Below are positions 44,963 through 55,579 of a stretch of 64,000 nucleotides of DNA, piece after piece. Origin of the DNA: Desulfobacteraceae bacterium (GTDB taxonomy: Bacteria; Desulfobacterota; Desulfobacteria; Desulfobacterales; Desulfosarcinaceae); assembly GCA_013003715.1 (NCBI GenBank), contig JABDIN010000007.1:1-64000 (forward strand), written 5' to 3'. How positions within the stretch are numbered: position 1 is the first letter of the stretch; each line of letters begins with the position of its first letter. The position numbers were made by a program, and so were the translations under genes. The notes under the pieces were generated by a model, which was not told the origin of the DNA, did no database searches, and saw only the letters and a list, made by a program, of their open reading frames with translations.

Positions 44963-45820
44963 TTAGAAAACAATTCCCACATAACCCACGAAACTGTCAC
45001 CGGGGCTTTTATCATAACTGGTGGCATATGCGATCGTCTCGGCGGTTGAAGATCCCATGGCCAATCCGGCCGCGATAGCTGTGGCGGCAGCGCCCGCACA
45101 ACATGCATTGTTATTGGCCAGAGCCTCATCAATAACAGTGTCTGCATCCAATGAAAGCATGGCTTCAATTACCCTTCGGTCATTTTCATCCCGAACCCAG
45201 TTTACCGCCGCAGCCCCTGTTCCTTTTGCCGTGAATCCATAGTTGGCGCCATAGTGGGTTAAATCCGTTGAACCGAGAACAGCGGCCTTCAACCCCAGTT
45301 CTCTGGTAATCTCCACTACCTGAGATCCAATTTCAAGGGATTGTTTGGTTGGTGGCACCCCCATGGCGACGATTTTCACCTGCGGAAAAAAATATTTTAT
45401 AAACGGAAGTTGGAGCTCAATGGTGTTGTCCTGCGAATATTTCGAGGTGGTTTCGACATGGAAAGAAAACCGTCCGACAAGCGCTTCAGCCAAATGCGTC
45501 TCAACCGGCAACAAGCCGAACGGGGTTTCCCATGCCCCTTCCGCCATAATATAGGCAGCCGACCCCGGATGCAGATGCATGCCAAAAATAACAATGACAT
45601 CCGGTGGATTTTCCGTTACAAGTGCCTGGATGACATTGCAGGCGATGGCGCCGGAATAATACCAACCGGCATGGGGTACAATGCCGCCGACCCAATTCGA
45701 GGGCTGTTTTTCCGGGGTTTTACCGATTTTAATAAATTCATTTATTTGGGACTCACATTCACGGGCTGTCGATGGATACCAACTGCCGGCATAAACCGGT
45801 TTTCTGGTTTTCATTTTCAT
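44963..45820 (-). CDS. MEMO1-family protein (AmmeMemoRadiSam system protein B)
   Basis: A 285-residue MEMO1-like protein related to class III extradiol dioxygenases. Conserved features include KPVYAGSWYPS, the histidine-bearing GGIVPHAGWYYSG, VIVIFGMHLHPGS, NTIELQLPFIKYFF and GSTDLTHYGANYGF. In prokaryotes it often accompanies an AMMECR1 protein and a radical SAM enzyme (the AmmeMemoRadiSam set), whose product is not settled. Neither partner is adjacent here. Start at 45820 is preceded by GGGGGAGG; the longer frame to 45904 has none. Ends 80 bp from a short unexplained stretch. Confidence 0.88.
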   Translation of the reverse strand: MKMKTRKPVYAGSWYPSTARECESQINEFIKIGKTPEKQPSNWVGGIVPHAGWYYSGAIACNVIQALVTENPPDVIVIFGMHLHPGSAAYIMAEGAWETPFGLLPVETHLAEALVGRFSFHVETTSKYSQDNTIELQLPFIKYFFPQVKIVAMGVPPTKQSLEIGSQVVEITRELGLKAAVLGSTDLTHYGANYGFTAKGTGAAAVNWVRDENDRRVIEAMLSLDADTVIDEALANNNACCAGAAATAIAAGLAMGSSTAETIAYATSYDKSPGDSFVGYVGIVF

Positions 45821-46251
45821 TGCCTCCCCCGCATACGTCAGTAAATATTGACTGTACTGGAAAATTTCCGATATTGAAGGGTCAAGCTTGTCAAACCGGA
45901 ACACGTCTGAATACTCCCGGTTCTCATTTTGTCATAAGTGCCGGGGAATGTCCACTGTGATACACGGCTTCAACAGGATGATCTCAAGTAGAATTGACAT
46001 TACCTTTTATCACCGGACACTGCTTCAACCGTATCATTTATTACATACGTCAACCCTGTCTGCTGCAAAGGGATACACAGTTGAAAAAGGTATCGGATAT
46101 GCATTAAAACAAAACACAAGTCCCTATCTCCACTTTTCATTTTGTTTTTTATGATTATAGTTAGGACAACTTTGGTATATCAGATAATCAGAAGATTTAT
46201 GAAAGCGATAAGCCAAACGACTTTGTTCAACTCAATTATCAGGAGGTTATC
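45821..46251. other. Divergent spacer before nifU
   Basis: 431 bp with no supported gene. AT-rich towards 46100-46250, where the nifU promoter should lie; no consensus Rrf2/IscR site or promoter pair is convincing. CAGGAGG (46240-46248) is the nifU ribosome binding site. Confidence 0.35.
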
Positions 46252-47076
46252 ATGTGGGAATATACGGATAAGGTCAAAGAACATTTTTTGAATCCACGAA
46301 ATGTGGGTATTGTGGATGATGCCGACGGCGTGGGAGAAGTGGGATCCTTGGCTTGCGGTGATGCATTGAAACTGTCCATAAAACTCGACGAAAACAAACT
46401 CATCAAAGAAGCCAAGTTTCAAACGTTCGGATGCGCCAGTGCCATAGCCTCCTCGTCTGCATTAACCGAGATGGTCATCGGGAAAACACTTGAAGAAGCC
46501 CGCCGGATTACCAATGAAAATATTGCCGAGTATCTTGGCGGTCTGCCCAAAGAAAAAATGCATTGTTCCGTCATGGGCCGCGATGCCCTTGAAAAAGCCA
46601 TCGAATGCTATTTGGGCGAAGAAGCCAAGGCGGTCGAAGGTGAAATCGTTTGTGAATGTTTCGGTGTCACCGATATACAGATTGAACGTGCCGTCCGTGA
46701 GAACAGCCTCAAGAGCATTGAAGATGTCACCGACTATGTGAAGGCAGGCGGTGGATGCGGTAATTGCCACGATAAAATCCAGGATATCATAGATGACATA
46801 ATGGGTAGCGAGGCTGCGCCAAGAACCAAGAAAAAAGCCCTGACCAATCTGCAGAAGATACGAATGATTGAAGAGATCCTTGAAAGTGAAATCAAACCCG
46901 CCCTGGAAAAAGACGGCGGCAATATCGAACTCGTGGATGTTGCGGGCAACAAGGTCACCGTCAGGATGCGAGGCGCCTGTGCCACCTGCAGCAGATCCCA
47001 GATGACCCTGAACAACTACGTGGAAACGGTATTGAAAGACCGCGTGTCGCATGAACTCGTGGTTGAGGAGGTATAA
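46252..47076 (+). CDS. nifU: Iron-sulfur cluster scaffold NifU
   Basis: A 274-residue three-domain NifU. N-terminal IscU-like scaffold with Cys35 (ACGD), Cys61 (FGCAS) and Cys104 (HCSVMG); central BFD-like [2Fe-2S] domain with CECFG and GGGCGNC; C-terminal Nfu domain with CATCSRSQ. It assembles clusters from sulfur delivered by NifS and passes them to target enzymes. It sits five bases before nifS. In anaerobic non-diazotrophic deltaproteobacteria the NIF pair often serves general maturation, so nitrogen fixation is not implied. Confidence 0.96.
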   Translation: MWEYTDKVKEHFLNPRNVGIVDDADGVGEVGSLACGDALKLSIKLDENKLIKEAKFQTFGCASAIASSSALTEMVIGKTLEEARRITNENIAEYLGGLPKEKMHCSVMGRDALEKAIECYLGEEAKAVEGEIVCECFGVTDIQIERAVRENSLKSIEDVTDYVKAGGGCGNCHDKIQDIIDDIMGSEAAPRTKKKALTNLQKIRMIEEILESEIKPALEKDGGNIELVDVAGNKVTVRMRGACATCSRSQMTLNNYVETVLKDRVSHELVVEEV

Positions 47077-47081
47077 CCGGA

Positions 47082-48269
47082 ATGGCAAAGATTATCTATG
47101 TGGACAATAATGCCACGACTCAGGTTGCACCTGAAGTGGTTGAGTCGATGATTCCCTATCTGGGTGAGTACTATGGCAATCCATCCAGCATCCATGCCTT
47201 CGGTGGTGATGTCGGATTGAAACTCAAGGAAGCTCGCCGGGAGCTATCGGATTTAATCGGCGCTGATCCGGAAGAGCTGGTATTTACCAGTTGCGGAACT
47301 GAAAGTGACAGCACGGCCATACGGTCTGCCCTGAAAGCGCAACCGGACAAGCGTCACATCATCACCACCAGTGTCGAGCATCCGGCGGTCAAAAACCTTG
47401 TGGAACAATTGGGAAAAGAGGGATATCGGACCACAACGGTCCCGGTGGACAGTAAGGGAAGATTGGATTTGGTGTATCTCTACCAGAATCTCTCCGACGA
47501 CACCGCCGTCGTCAGCGTCATGTGGGCCAACAACGAAACCGGTGTCATCTTCCCCATCGAGGAGATTGCCGGGAAAGTCAAGGAAAAAGGCATCCTGTTT
47601 CACACTGATGCCGTGCAGGCGGTTGGCAAAATTCCCATTGATGTACACAAACTGGACATAGACATGTTGTCCCTGTCCGGTCACAAGCTCCATGCCCCCA
47701 AGGGCGTCGGCGTACTTTACGTCAAAAAAGGGACAACGTTTTCCCCATTTTTGATGGGTGGACATCAGGAGCACGGCCGAAGGGCCGGAACAGAGAACGT
47801 CGCTTCCATCATTGCTTTGGGAAAAGCAGCTCGATTCACGGCAGCTCACATGGAAGAGGAAAACACTCGAGTTCGTCAGTTACGGGATAAACTCGAGAAT
47901 GCACTACTGGACAAAATTCCCCACTCCATGGTGAACGGAGACCCGGAAAACCGACTTCCCAACACCACCAGTATCGCCTTTGAGTTCGTGGAGGGTGAAT
48001 CCATACTCATGCTCATGGATCAGCATGGCATTTGCGCCTCTTCGGGCTCGGCCTGCACCTCCGGATCATTGGAACCTTCCCATGTCCTGCGGGCCATGAA
48101 TGTGCCGTTTACAGCTGCACATGGTTCCATACGATTCAGCCTGAGCGTTTTCAATACCGAAGCGGAAATTGATTTCATTGTCGAAAAACTACCGCCGATC
48201 ATTGAACGGCTCCGCAAAATGTCGCCGTTTTGGGAAGACGCTCAATTGAAAGACAGAATGATCACGTAA
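47082..48269 (+). CDS. nifS: Cysteine desulfurase NifS
   Basis: A 395-residue class I cysteine desulfurase. PLP lysine Lys202 in SLSGHKLHAPKG and active Cys325 in the loop SSGSACTSGSLEPSHVL are intact; HTDAVQAVGK supports the PLP site. It abstracts sulfur from cysteine as persulfide for NifU. Four-base gap from nifU (GGAGG ribosome binding site overlaps nifU's end). A terminator follows at 48284. Confidence 0.96.
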   Translation: MAKIIYVDNNATTQVAPEVVESMIPYLGEYYGNPSSIHAFGGDVGLKLKEARRELSDLIGADPEELVFTSCGTESDSTAIRSALKAQPDKRHIITTSVEHPAVKNLVEQLGKEGYRTTTVPVDSKGRLDLVYLYQNLSDDTAVVSVMWANNETGVIFPIEEIAGKVKEKGILFHTDAVQAVGKIPIDVHKLDIDMLSLSGHKLHAPKGVGVLYVKKGTTFSPFLMGGHQEHGRRAGTENVASIIALGKAARFTAAHMEEENTRVRQLRDKLENALLDKIPHSMVNGDPENRLPNTTSIAFEFVEGESILMLMDQHGICASSGSACTSGSLEPSHVLRAMNVPFTAAHGSIRFSLSVFNTEAEIDFIVEKLPPIIERLRKMSPFWEDAQLKDRMIT

Positions 48270-48283
48270 GCCGTTCAAACACA

Positions 48284-48322
48284 ATACCCGCCTCCTGTAC
48301 ATATTGAAGGCGGGTATTTTTT
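48284..48322 (+). terminator. Terminator after nifUS
   Basis: ATACCCGCCT...AGGCGGGTAT with a 19-base loop and six T. It sits 15 bp after the nifS stop and overlaps the upstream TTG reading of the next gene, which supports the ATG at 48361 there. Confidence 0.85.
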
Positions 48323-48360
48323 CAAATCATGATCTGATCTCCAAACGCACCCCCGCTGTC

Positions 48361-48780
48361 ATGAAGAACTCATTTGAATTAAAACAAATCGGTACGATCC
48401 GAAACACGGAAACCAGCGCCTGGATTGAGGTTAACGAATCTTATGCCGCCGGTCTAAAAGGTTTGGAACAATTTTCTCACATCCTCGTTTTTTATTGGTT
48501 CCATGAAAACGATAAACCGGAAAATCGAAATACCCTTGAGGTGCATCCCTGCCACAACGCCGCCAACCCACTCACCGGTGTATTCGCCACCCATTCACCG
48601 GCAAGGCCGAATCTCATCGCCATTACCCGGTGCAGGATGACTTCAATGGAAAACAACATCATTCACATTGACGGCATTGACGCGCTGGACAACTCGCCAT
48701 TGATCGATATAAAGTCTTACTTCCCGTGGGAAGATGAAGATGTACGATACCCGAATTGGGAAGACCGGCGGAAAACATAG
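48361..48780 (+). CDS. TsaA/TrmO-family tRNA methyltransferase
   Basis: A 139-residue protein with the TrmO/UPF0066 fold marks: LKQIGTIRNTET at the start, FSHILVFYWFHEND, VFATHSPARPNLIAITRCRM and IDGIDALDNSPLIDIKSYFP. TrmO methylates N6-threonylcarbamoyladenosine at tRNA position 37 using SAM. The family has several substrate types, so the assignment is at family level. Start at 48361 is preferred because an upstream TTG lies within the nifS terminator; no good ribosome binding site is visible. Confidence 0.82.
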   Translation: MKNSFELKQIGTIRNTETSAWIEVNESYAAGLKGLEQFSHILVFYWFHENDKPENRNTLEVHPCHNAANPLTGVFATHSPARPNLIAITRCRMTSMENNIIHIDGIDALDNSPLIDIKSYFPWEDEDVRYPNWEDRRKT

Positions 48781-48825
48781 TGGATGCCATGGACCCTGGT
48801 TGTTAGCGTCCCTTTTTTAACACCG

Positions 48826-49098
48826 TTATGGTCGACGCACCCTGAAAAAGAATCGATGGTTCTTTTCGCAACGGTCGACCGCTTGTTTTGAAGCTAAAAA
48901 ATTCAAATCCTGCAAATCTATATTCAGGACGGATAGACAGTGGCGAAAAGCATTTTCGCAAACATCCCGATTCAGACCGGTGTCGACAATCAAGGACCTG
49001 GGTGTGGTTACGATGGCATAAACATTTATCGTTTTTAACGGGGTTTCCGGCAAAGGAATCTCTAAACAATAAAAATTATTGAATATCTTGTTGATCAT
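48826..49098 (-). pseudogene. Truncated metallo-beta-lactamase-fold gene
   Basis: ATG at 49098 opens MINKIFNNFYCLEIPLPETP, then LKTINVYAIVT, LIVDTGLNRDVCENAF and LDLQDLNFL. This is the N-terminal third of an MBL-fold hydrolase of the type that next reads ITHxHADH. Instead the frame continues ASKQAVDRCEKNHRFFFR and stops, so the metal-binding HxHxDH motif is missing. It is a 5' remnant with no active site. Confidence 0.6.
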
Positions 49099-49342
49099 GG
49101 TCTCACTTTCATCGTTATTAGTTTGTCGCAGGTAAAAGTTCAAGGCGCAGGTATTACATGTAATGCGCTGCGCATTGAAACCGATATCCGGTGAATAGTT
49201 AATAGAAAATGGTTGATTAGACCATAAAGCCCAACCTTGGCCTCCCAATTCACGAAGTATCGATCCCATCGGGCATCAGCTGCCGTATCGAAATTATATT
49301 TCATTATAATTTCAGTTATATATCCCCCATCTGGAATTATCC

Positions 49343-49388
49343 TTGACAATCGAAGAGACACCTATGTAATATGACTGAGCGTTCGCTC
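49343..49388 (+). promoter_or_regulatory. Promoter and operator of the TetR-icmF operon
   Basis: TTGACA (49343-49348), an 18-bp spacer and TAATAT (49367-49372), then an inverted repeat CTGAGCG-TT-CGCTCGG (49375-49390) centred on the expected transcript start. TetR regulators typically bind such palindromes over their own promoter, so autoregulation and control of the acyl-CoA genes is likely. The 49099-49342 spacer upstream holds nothing supported. Confidence 0.6.
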
Positions 49389-49415
49389 GGATTACCAACT
49401 TAAAATATACAATAC

Positions 49416-50075
49416 ATGCTCATGATCTCCAAAACACAAGCCAAAACCGATATCCCGACCCAGATCAAAAACTCGGAACTGGTCGAAATCCGGCGGCGCC
49501 AGATCGTCGATGCCGCGGTGGAATTATTCATCGAACAGGGTTTCCATAAATCCACGACCCGCCAGATCGCCCGGGCCTCCGGCTTGTCCATCGGCTCCTT
49601 ATATGAATATATCGCATCAAAGGAAGATATCCTTTTCCTGGTTTGTGATGCCATCCATGCCGAAGTGGAAAAGGGTGTGGCGGATGCCCTGGAGCGTGCC
49701 GAAAAGGGACCGAACACGCTGGCGGAGGTGATCAAGGAGTATTTCTGGGTCTGCCACCAGATGAACGACCACATCCTGCTGATCTATCAGGAAACCCAAT
49801 CCCTGCCGAAAAAGTTTCGCAAATTGGTTCTTGAAAATGAAGTCAGGATTACCGGTTTGTTCACGGGTGTCATCGCCCGGCTCATGGGCACCGGAGACTT
49901 GCCGGGGATGGACGAAAAAACCGTTGACCTGATTGCCCACAATATTTCCGTGCTGGGTCATATGTGGACATTCCGCCGATGGTTTTTGGCCAACCACTAC
50001 AGCATCGACATGTACATTGACTTGCAGACCCGGTACATCCTCGGAATGTGCCGGGCAACGGCAACCATGGTCTAG
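49416..50075 (+). CDS. TetR-family regulator of the acyl-CoA operon
   Basis: A 219-residue TetR protein with an N-terminal HTH (RQIVDAAVELFIEQGFHKST then TRQIARASGLSIGSLYEYI) and a mainly helical ligand domain. Fatty-acid TetR regulators of this shape (FadR/PsrA-like) respond to acyl-CoA. It starts the operon with icmF, thiolase, Hbd and acyl-CoA dehydrogenase, so an acyl-CoA ligand is reasonable. No ribosome binding site is seen before either ATG (49416, 49422). The promoter/operator lies just upstream. Confidence 0.85.
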   Translation: MLMISKTQAKTDIPTQIKNSELVEIRRRQIVDAAVELFIEQGFHKSTTRQIARASGLSIGSLYEYIASKEDILFLVCDAIHAEVEKGVADALERAEKGPNTLAEVIKEYFWVCHQMNDHILLIYQETQSLPKKFRKLVLENEVRITGLFTGVIARLMGTGDLPGMDEKTVDLIAHNISVLGHMWTFRRWFLANHYSIDMYIDLQTRYILGMCRATATMV

Positions 50076-50126
50076 CTTTTTTTAATATCAGATTACGATG
50101 AAGAATCTACTCAATAAGGAGGGGTC

Positions 50127-53100
50127 ATGACCGGCGAAATCGAAATATACCAGCCAAAGCATCACCTGCGTGTTGTAACCGCTACATCCCTGTTTGACGG
50201 CCATGATGCATCGATAAATATTTTCAGGAGGATTCTGCAGGGAACCGGTGTTGAGGTCGTGCACCTCGGACACAATCGTTCCGTTAAGGAAATCGTGGAT
50301 GCCGCCATACAGGAAGATGCCCAGGGTATCGCCATATCCAGCTACCAGGGCGGCCATGTTGAATATTTCAAATATATGATCGATCTATTAAAAGAAAATG
50401 AAGCGACCCATATCCGGGTTTTCGGCGGTGGCGGCGGCGTGATCGTACCCGAGGAAATCAAGGAACTCGAGGATTACGGCGTAAGGAAAATTTACTCCCC
50501 GGCCGACGGTGCCCGGATGGGTTTGCAGGGCATTATCAATCACCTGGTCGAGGCTATTGACTTTCCCACTACCGACGGCAGCAACATCGATGTGAAGGCC
50601 TTAAAGCCGGACAATAAGGTTAAAATTGCCAATGCCATCTCCACTATGGAAATCGCTGTAGCCGACCAAAACGGGCATCTTGAAAAATTAAGATCGGACA
50701 TCACACAGCGAATCGGGAAGAAAAAAATCCCGGTGATCGGTATCACCGGGACAGGGGGGGCCGGCAAATCCTCCCTCACCGATGAATTGATCATCAGATT
50801 GTTGCATGATTTTCCGGATATCCGGCTGGCCGTTATCAGCAGCGATCCCTCACGGCGGAAAACCGGCGGTGCCCTGTTGGGCGACCGCATCCGCATGAAC
50901 GCCATCGGTAATGACCGCGTGTACATGCGGTCTTTGGCCACCCGTCGGTCACAGACCGAAATCCCGGATGCCCTCGGGGATATATTGTCGGTGGTCAAGG
51001 CGGCCGGTTATGATCTGATCATCGCCGAAACCGCCGGTATCGGCCAGGGGGACTCCCAGATTATCGACCTGGTGGATGCCTCCATGTATATTATGACCAG
51101 CGAATTCGGCGCGGCCTCTCAGTTGGAAAAAATCGACATGCTGGATTTTGCCGATCTCGTGGCCGTAAACAAATATGAAAAAAGAGGCAGTGAAGACGCT
51201 GTCCGGGATGTTCGGAAACAAGTCCAACGGAACCGGAACGCTTATGAATGGGCTCCCGAGAAGATGCCGGTGTACGGCACCATTGCATCAAAATTCAATG
51301 ATGACGGTGTAACCGCCCTCTACCATGGTATCCTGGACACCATTGCCGAAAAGACCGGCCGGCGATTTGAATCCAGTCTTCCGAAACCCGACACCAATGT
51401 CTCCACATCAAAGACGATTATAATCCCGCCGGAACGGACACGCTATCTGGCGGAAATCGCCGATACCGTCAGAGATTACCACCGGCGCACCGATGCACAG
51501 GCCGAACAGCTCAGAAAGGTCTGGCACCTGAAACAGGCCGCGGCGGTGCTATCCAGCGAATATCCTGGAGAGGAGACCGTCACCCTTCTGGATCCGCTGA
51601 ACAAATCCCTGGGAAAAGCACGGGAAACACTGGACAAGGAGACGGTTTCCCTTGTGGAAAAATGGCAGGAGATCAAGACAGATTATACCAAGGATGAATT
51701 GGTGTATACCGTCCGGGATAAAGAGATACGCATCCCGCTGTTTCAAGAGTCTTTATCGCGACAGCGGATCCCCAAAATCTCCTTGCCGAAATTTGAAGAC
51801 CCCGGCGAAATATACAGGTGGATGCGGCGTGAAAACCTGCCGGGTTATTTCCCGTATACCGCCGGTGTTTTTCCGCTCAAACGGGTGGGTGAGGATCCCA
51901 CGCGGATGTTTGCGGGTGAAGGCGATCCGGCGCGGACCAATCGCAGGTTCAAATTGTTGTCGGCTGAATCCGCGGCCAAACGCCTTTCCACGGCGTTCGA
52001 CTCGGTTACCCTGTATGGATACGATCCGGAAGTGCGTCCGGATATTTACGGCAAGGTGGGCACTTCGGGTGTGAGTATCTGCACCCTGGATGATATGAAA
52101 GTCCTGTATGGCGGATTCGAGCTCTGTGCACCCGGCACATCGGTCTCCATGACAATCAATGGGCCGGCACCCATCATCCTGGCCATGTTTCTCAACACGG
52201 CGGTGGAACAGCAGGTGGACGAGTATTCGCAGAAACATGGCAAAAGTCCCTCGGCCGGTGAGTATATCAAGATAAAGGCGGACGTTTTGGCAAATGTCCG
52301 GGGGACCGTCCAGGCCGATATTCTCAAAGAGGACCAGGGACAGAACACCTGCATTTTTTCCATCGAATTCGCACTGAAAATGATGGGTGACATCCAGGAA
52401 TACTTTATTGATAACGATGTCAGAAATTTTTACTCCGTGTCCATTTCCGGGTACCACATCGCAGAGGCTGGAGCCAATCCCATCACCCAACTGGCCCTCA
52501 CGCTTTCCAACGGATTTACCTACGTGGAGTATTATCTGTCCAGAGGGATGCCGTTGGATAGTTTCGCACCGAACTTGTCATATTTCTTTTCCAATGGTAT
52601 GGATCCGGAGTACACTGTCATCGGCCGGGTGGCACGCCGGATATGGTCCATAGCCATGCGCGAAAAATACAATGCGTCGGCACGATCCCAAATGCTCAAA
52701 TACCATATTCAGACCTCAGGGCGTTCACTGCACAGCCAGGATATCCAGTTCAACGATATCCGCACCACCCTGCAGGCCCTGTGTGCGGTATATGACAATT
52801 GCAACAGCCTGCATACCAATGCATTTGACGAAGCCATCACCACCCCCAGCAAGGAGTCGGTACGCCGTGCATTGGCCATTCAGCAGATCATTAACCGTGA
52901 ATGGGGACTGACAAAAAATGAAAACATGAGCCAGGGCAGTTTTATCGTGGAGGAGCTGACCGACCTGGTTGAAGAAGCCGTACTCATTGAATTTGAACGG
53001 ATCACCGAACGGGGCGGCGTTTTAGGTGCCATGGAAACCGGCTACCAGCGCAGCAAGATTCAGGAAGAATCCATTTATTATGAAACCCTGAAACACAATG

Positions 53101-53414
53101 GAAAAATGCCGATCATCGGCGTCAACTCGTTCATCGATCCGGATACCGACGCTGACGACCCCTTCCAGGGCTCCATGGGACTCGAACTGGCCCGTGCCAC
53201 TGAGGCGGAAAAGCAATCCCAACTCAACCGGTTGAAGGATTTTCAGGACAGGCATGCCGCCAAATCCGGCATTGCGTTAAAAAAATTACAGGAAACCGCC
53301 CTATCCGGCGGAAATATCTTTACGGAATTGATGGAAACTGTCAAATTCTGCTCTCTAGGTCAAATTACCCGCGCCCTCTACGACGTAGGTGGGCAGTATC
53401 GAAGAAATATGTAA
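50127..53414 (+). CDS. icmF: Fused isobutyryl-CoA mutase
   Basis: A 1095-residue IcmF: N-terminal cobalamin domain with the [13 protein letters not shown] signature (DxHxxx, axial His26), a central MeaB-type G-protein chaperone with P-loop GTGGAGKSS (208-216), and the C-terminal mutase barrel ([38 protein letters not shown]). It interconverts isobutyryl-CoA and butyryl-CoA. The residues that separate IcmF from methylmalonyl-CoA mutase are Phe595 (RMF) and Gln739 (GQNTCIF), matching Phe598 and Gln742 of the Geobacillus enzyme with 144-residue spacing, so butyryl specificity is supported. GGAGG ribosome binding site. Adenosylcobalamin synthesis genes are not here. Confidence 0.95.
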   Translation: MTGEIEIYQPKHHLRVVTATSLFDGHDASINIFRRILQGTGVEVVHLGHNRSVKEIVDAAIQEDAQGIAISSYQGGHVEYFKYMIDLLKENEATHIRVFGGGGGVIVPEEIKELEDYGVRKIYSPADGARMGLQGIINHLVEAIDFPTTDGSNIDVKALKPDNKVKIANAISTMEIAVADQNGHLEKLRSDITQRIGKKKIPVIGITGTGGAGKSSLTDELIIRLLHDFPDIRLAVISSDPSRRKTGGALLGDRIRMNAIGNDRVYMRSLATRRSQTEIPDALGDILSVVKAAGYDLIIAETAGIGQGDSQIIDLVDASMYIMTSEFGAASQLEKIDMLDFADLVAVNKYEKRGSEDAVRDVRKQVQRNRNAYEWAPEKMPVYGTIASKFNDDGVTALYHGILDTIAEKTGRRFESSLPKPDTNVSTSKTIIIPPERTRYLAEIADTVRDYHRRTDAQAEQLRKVWHLKQAAAVLSSEYPGEETVTLLDPLNKSLGKARETLDKETVSLVEKWQEIKTDYTKDELVYTVRDKEIRIPLFQESLSRQRIPKISLPKFEDPGEIYRWMRRENLPGYFPYTAGVFPLKRVGEDPTRMFAGEGDPARTNRRFKLLSAESAAKRLSTAFDSVTLYGYDPEVRPDIYGKVGTSGVSICTLDDMKVLYGGFELCAPGTSVSMTINGPAPIILAMFLNTAVEQQVDEYSQKHGKSPSAGEYIKIKADVLANVRGTVQADILKEDQGQNTCIFSIEFALKMMGDIQEYFIDNDVRNFYSVSISGYHIAEAGANPITQLALTLSNGFTYVEYYLSRGMPLDSFAPNLSYFFSNGMDPEYTVIGRVARRIWSIAMREKYNASARSQMLKYHIQTSGRSLHSQDIQFNDIRTTLQALCAVYDNCNSLHTNAFDEAITTPSKESVRRALAIQQIINREWGLTKNENMSQGSFIVEELTDLVEEAVLIEFERITERGGVLGAMETGYQRSKIQEESIYYETLKHNGKMPIIGVNSFIDPDTDADDPFQGSMGLELARATEAEKQSQLNRLKDFQDRHAAKSGIALKKLQETALSGGNIFTELMETVKFCSLGQITRALYDVGGQYRRNM

Positions 53415-53430
53415 ACAAAGGAGATTTTTC

Positions 53431-54606
53431 ATGCGAGATGCAGTTATTGTAAGCGCCGTGCGGACCCCCCTCGGCAATTTTAACGGATCTTTAGGTTCCA
53501 TCGGTGCCACCGACCTCGGCGCAATTGTTATCAAGGCGGCAGTGGGCCGCGCCGGTATCAACAGCGAAGAGGTCAATGAGGTGATCATGGGACAGGTATT
53601 GCCTTGCGGATATGGCCAAAACCCCGCCAAACAGGCAGCGGTAAAAGCGGGTATGCCCTGGGAAGCGGAATGTTTCACCATAAACAAGGTATGCGGTTCA
53701 GCGCTGAAATCCGTCATGCTGGCCGCACAGGCGATCCAGACCGGTGATGCCGACGTGGTTGTGGCCGGCGGCATGGAAAATATGACCATGGCCCCCTACT
53801 ACCTGGAGAAGGCCCGATTCGGCTACCGGATGGGACCCGGGCAGCTCACGGATTCGATGATACATGACGGCCTCTGGGACATCGTCAACGATTTCCATAT
53901 GGGCATGTCCAACGAAATGTGTTCTGAAAAATACAATGTCAGCCGTGAAGACCAGGACCGGTATGCGGCCATGTCCTACGAGCGCACCTTGCACGCCATC
54001 GGCACTGGAATGTTTAGAAGAGAGATCATTCCCGTCGAGATCCCCCAACGAAAAGGCGATCCGGTGCTCTTCGACACCGATGAATGTGCGCGTGAAACAA
54101 ACTATGAGGCCCTGGCCAAAATGCGGCCGGCGTTTAAAAAAGACGGTGTGGGCACTGCGGGAAATGCTTCAATTATCAGCGATGGTGCCGCCGCCGTGGT
54201 CGTCATGGCCAAAGAAAAAGCAGAGGCACTGGGTTGCGAGATCATCGCCACCATCGGTGCTCAAGCATCCTACGGCATCGACATGAAGTATGTACTCGTG
54301 GCACCGATCTGGGCGATTCCGAAATGCCTGAAAAAAGAAGGACTGGACATCCCGGATGTGGACTTGTTTGAAGTGAATGAGGCATTCAGCGGTTCAACCG
54401 TGGCAGTGTCCCGGGAGTTGGGTCTGGACCCTGAGAAAACCAACGTCTGCGGTGGCAGCGTTGCCCTGGGCCATCCCATCGGTGCCAGCGGGTGCCGGGT
54501 ACTGGTGACCCTCCTTCATGAAATGATGAGGCGGGACAGCAAAACCGGTATCGCATCCCTGTGCCTGGGCGGTGGAGAGGCAGTGGCCATGGTCGTGAAG
54601 CGCTAA
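53431..54606 (+). CDS. Acetyl-CoA C-acetyltransferase (thiolase)
   Basis: A 391-residue thiolase. Catalytic Cys88 in NKVCGSALKSV, the His of NEAFSG (here NEAFS with the downstream GHPIGASG) and the terminal CLGGG are intact. It condenses or cleaves acetoacetyl-CoA. The ATG at 53431 has a perfect AAAGGAG; the upstream in-frame ATG at 53389 overlaps icmF. Downstream Hbd completes the first two steps of butyryl-CoA turnover. Cytoplasmic. Confidence 0.93.
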   Translation: MRDAVIVSAVRTPLGNFNGSLGSIGATDLGAIVIKAAVGRAGINSEEVNEVIMGQVLPCGYGQNPAKQAAVKAGMPWEAECFTINKVCGSALKSVMLAAQAIQTGDADVVVAGGMENMTMAPYYLEKARFGYRMGPGQLTDSMIHDGLWDIVNDFHMGMSNEMCSEKYNVSREDQDRYAAMSYERTLHAIGTGMFRREIIPVEIPQRKGDPVLFDTDECARETNYEALAKMRPAFKKDGVGTAGNASIISDGAAAVVVMAKEKAEALGCEIIATIGAQASYGIDMKYVLVAPIWAIPKCLKKEGLDIPDVDLFEVNEAFSGSTVAVSRELGLDPEKTNVCGGSVALGHPIGASGCRVLVTLLHEMMRRDSKTGIASLCLGGGEAVAMVVKR

Positions 54607-54668
54607 CTTCGGCTAACAATCAAGGTCGATTTATTATACTCTAATTTCAGAATTGAGGGAGACTAAAA

Positions 54669-55517
54669 ATGGAAGTGAAAACATTTGGCGTAATCGGTGC
54701 CGGACAAATGGGAAATGGTATCGCACAAGTGGCCGCCAACAGCGGCATCAATGTCATTATGAATGATATCGCCCCGGAATTCGTTGAAAGCGGGCTCAAC
54801 AATATTTCAAAACTGCTGGCGCGAAGCGTTGAAAAAGGTAAAGTCACCGCAGAAGCGAAAGAGGCGGTGCTGGGCCGTATAAAAACCAGCACGGATATCA
54901 AGGACATGGCCGATGCGGACTTCGTGGTGGAAGCAGCCACTGAAAAGGAACACCTGAAATTCCAAATTTTCAAAGACCTGGATAAAATCTGCCGGGCAGA
55001 GGTCATCCTTGCCACCAATACCTCATCCATCCCCATCGGCCGGATTGCCGCCCAGACCAATCGGCCGGAGAAAGTGATCGGTATGCACTTCATGAACCCG
55101 GTGCCGGTGATGAAGCTGATTGAGGTGATCCGCGGCATCGCCACATCAGACGAGACATTTGATTTCACCTGGGAACTATCCAAAAAATTCGGAAAAACCC
55201 CGGCACAGGCCAACGATTTTCCGGGCTTCATCGCCAACCGGATTCTGTTGCCGATGATCAACGAAGCGGTCTTTGCCCTTTATCATAATGTTGGTACACG
55301 CGAGGATATTGATATGGTGATGAAACTGGGCATGAACCACCCCATGGGACCCCTGGCGCTGGCGGACCTGATCGGCCTGGATACCTGCCTGGCCATCATG
55401 GAAACCCTTTACGAGGGATTTAAGGATTCAAAATACCGCCCCTGCCCCCTATTGCGCAAATATGTGGAAGCCGGATGGCTGGGCCGAAAAACCAAAAGAG
55501 GCTTTTACGAATATTGA
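54669..55517 (+). CDS. 3-hydroxybutyryl-CoA dehydrogenase
   Basis: A 282-residue NAD-dependent 3-hydroxyacyl-CoA dehydrogenase of the Hbd type: Rossmann start GVIGAGQMGNGIAQVAA, then MHFMNPVPVMKLIEVIRG carrying the catalytic His, NDFPGFIANRILLPMINEA and the MGPLALADLIGLD dimer region. It reduces acetoacetyl-CoA to 3-hydroxybutyryl-CoA, or the reverse. Same length as clostridial Hbd. In the operon between thiolase and the XRE-cupin regulator. No enoyl-CoA hydratase is encoded in the operon. Confidence 0.93.
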   Translation: MEVKTFGVIGAGQMGNGIAQVAANSGINVIMNDIAPEFVESGLNNISKLLARSVEKGKVTAEAKEAVLGRIKTSTDIKDMADADFVVEAATEKEHLKFQIFKDLDKICRAEVILATNTSSIPIGRIAAQTNRPEKVIGMHFMNPVPVMKLIEVIRGIATSDETFDFTWELSKKFGKTPAQANDFPGFIANRILLPMINEAVFALYHNVGTREDIDMVMKLGMNHPMGPLALADLIGLDTCLAIMETLYEGFKDSKYRPCPLLRKYVEAGWLGRKTKRGFYEY

Positions 55518-55579
55518 TTCCCTGAATCTTGCATGAAAATTAATGAGAAATATATAATCCACAAGACCAAGGAGATTTT

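Noticed and set aside
49140-49361. Minus-strand frame opening MKYNFDTAADARWDRYF
   Set aside because: Looks gene-like for about 25 residues, but no ribosome binding site or family could be supported.
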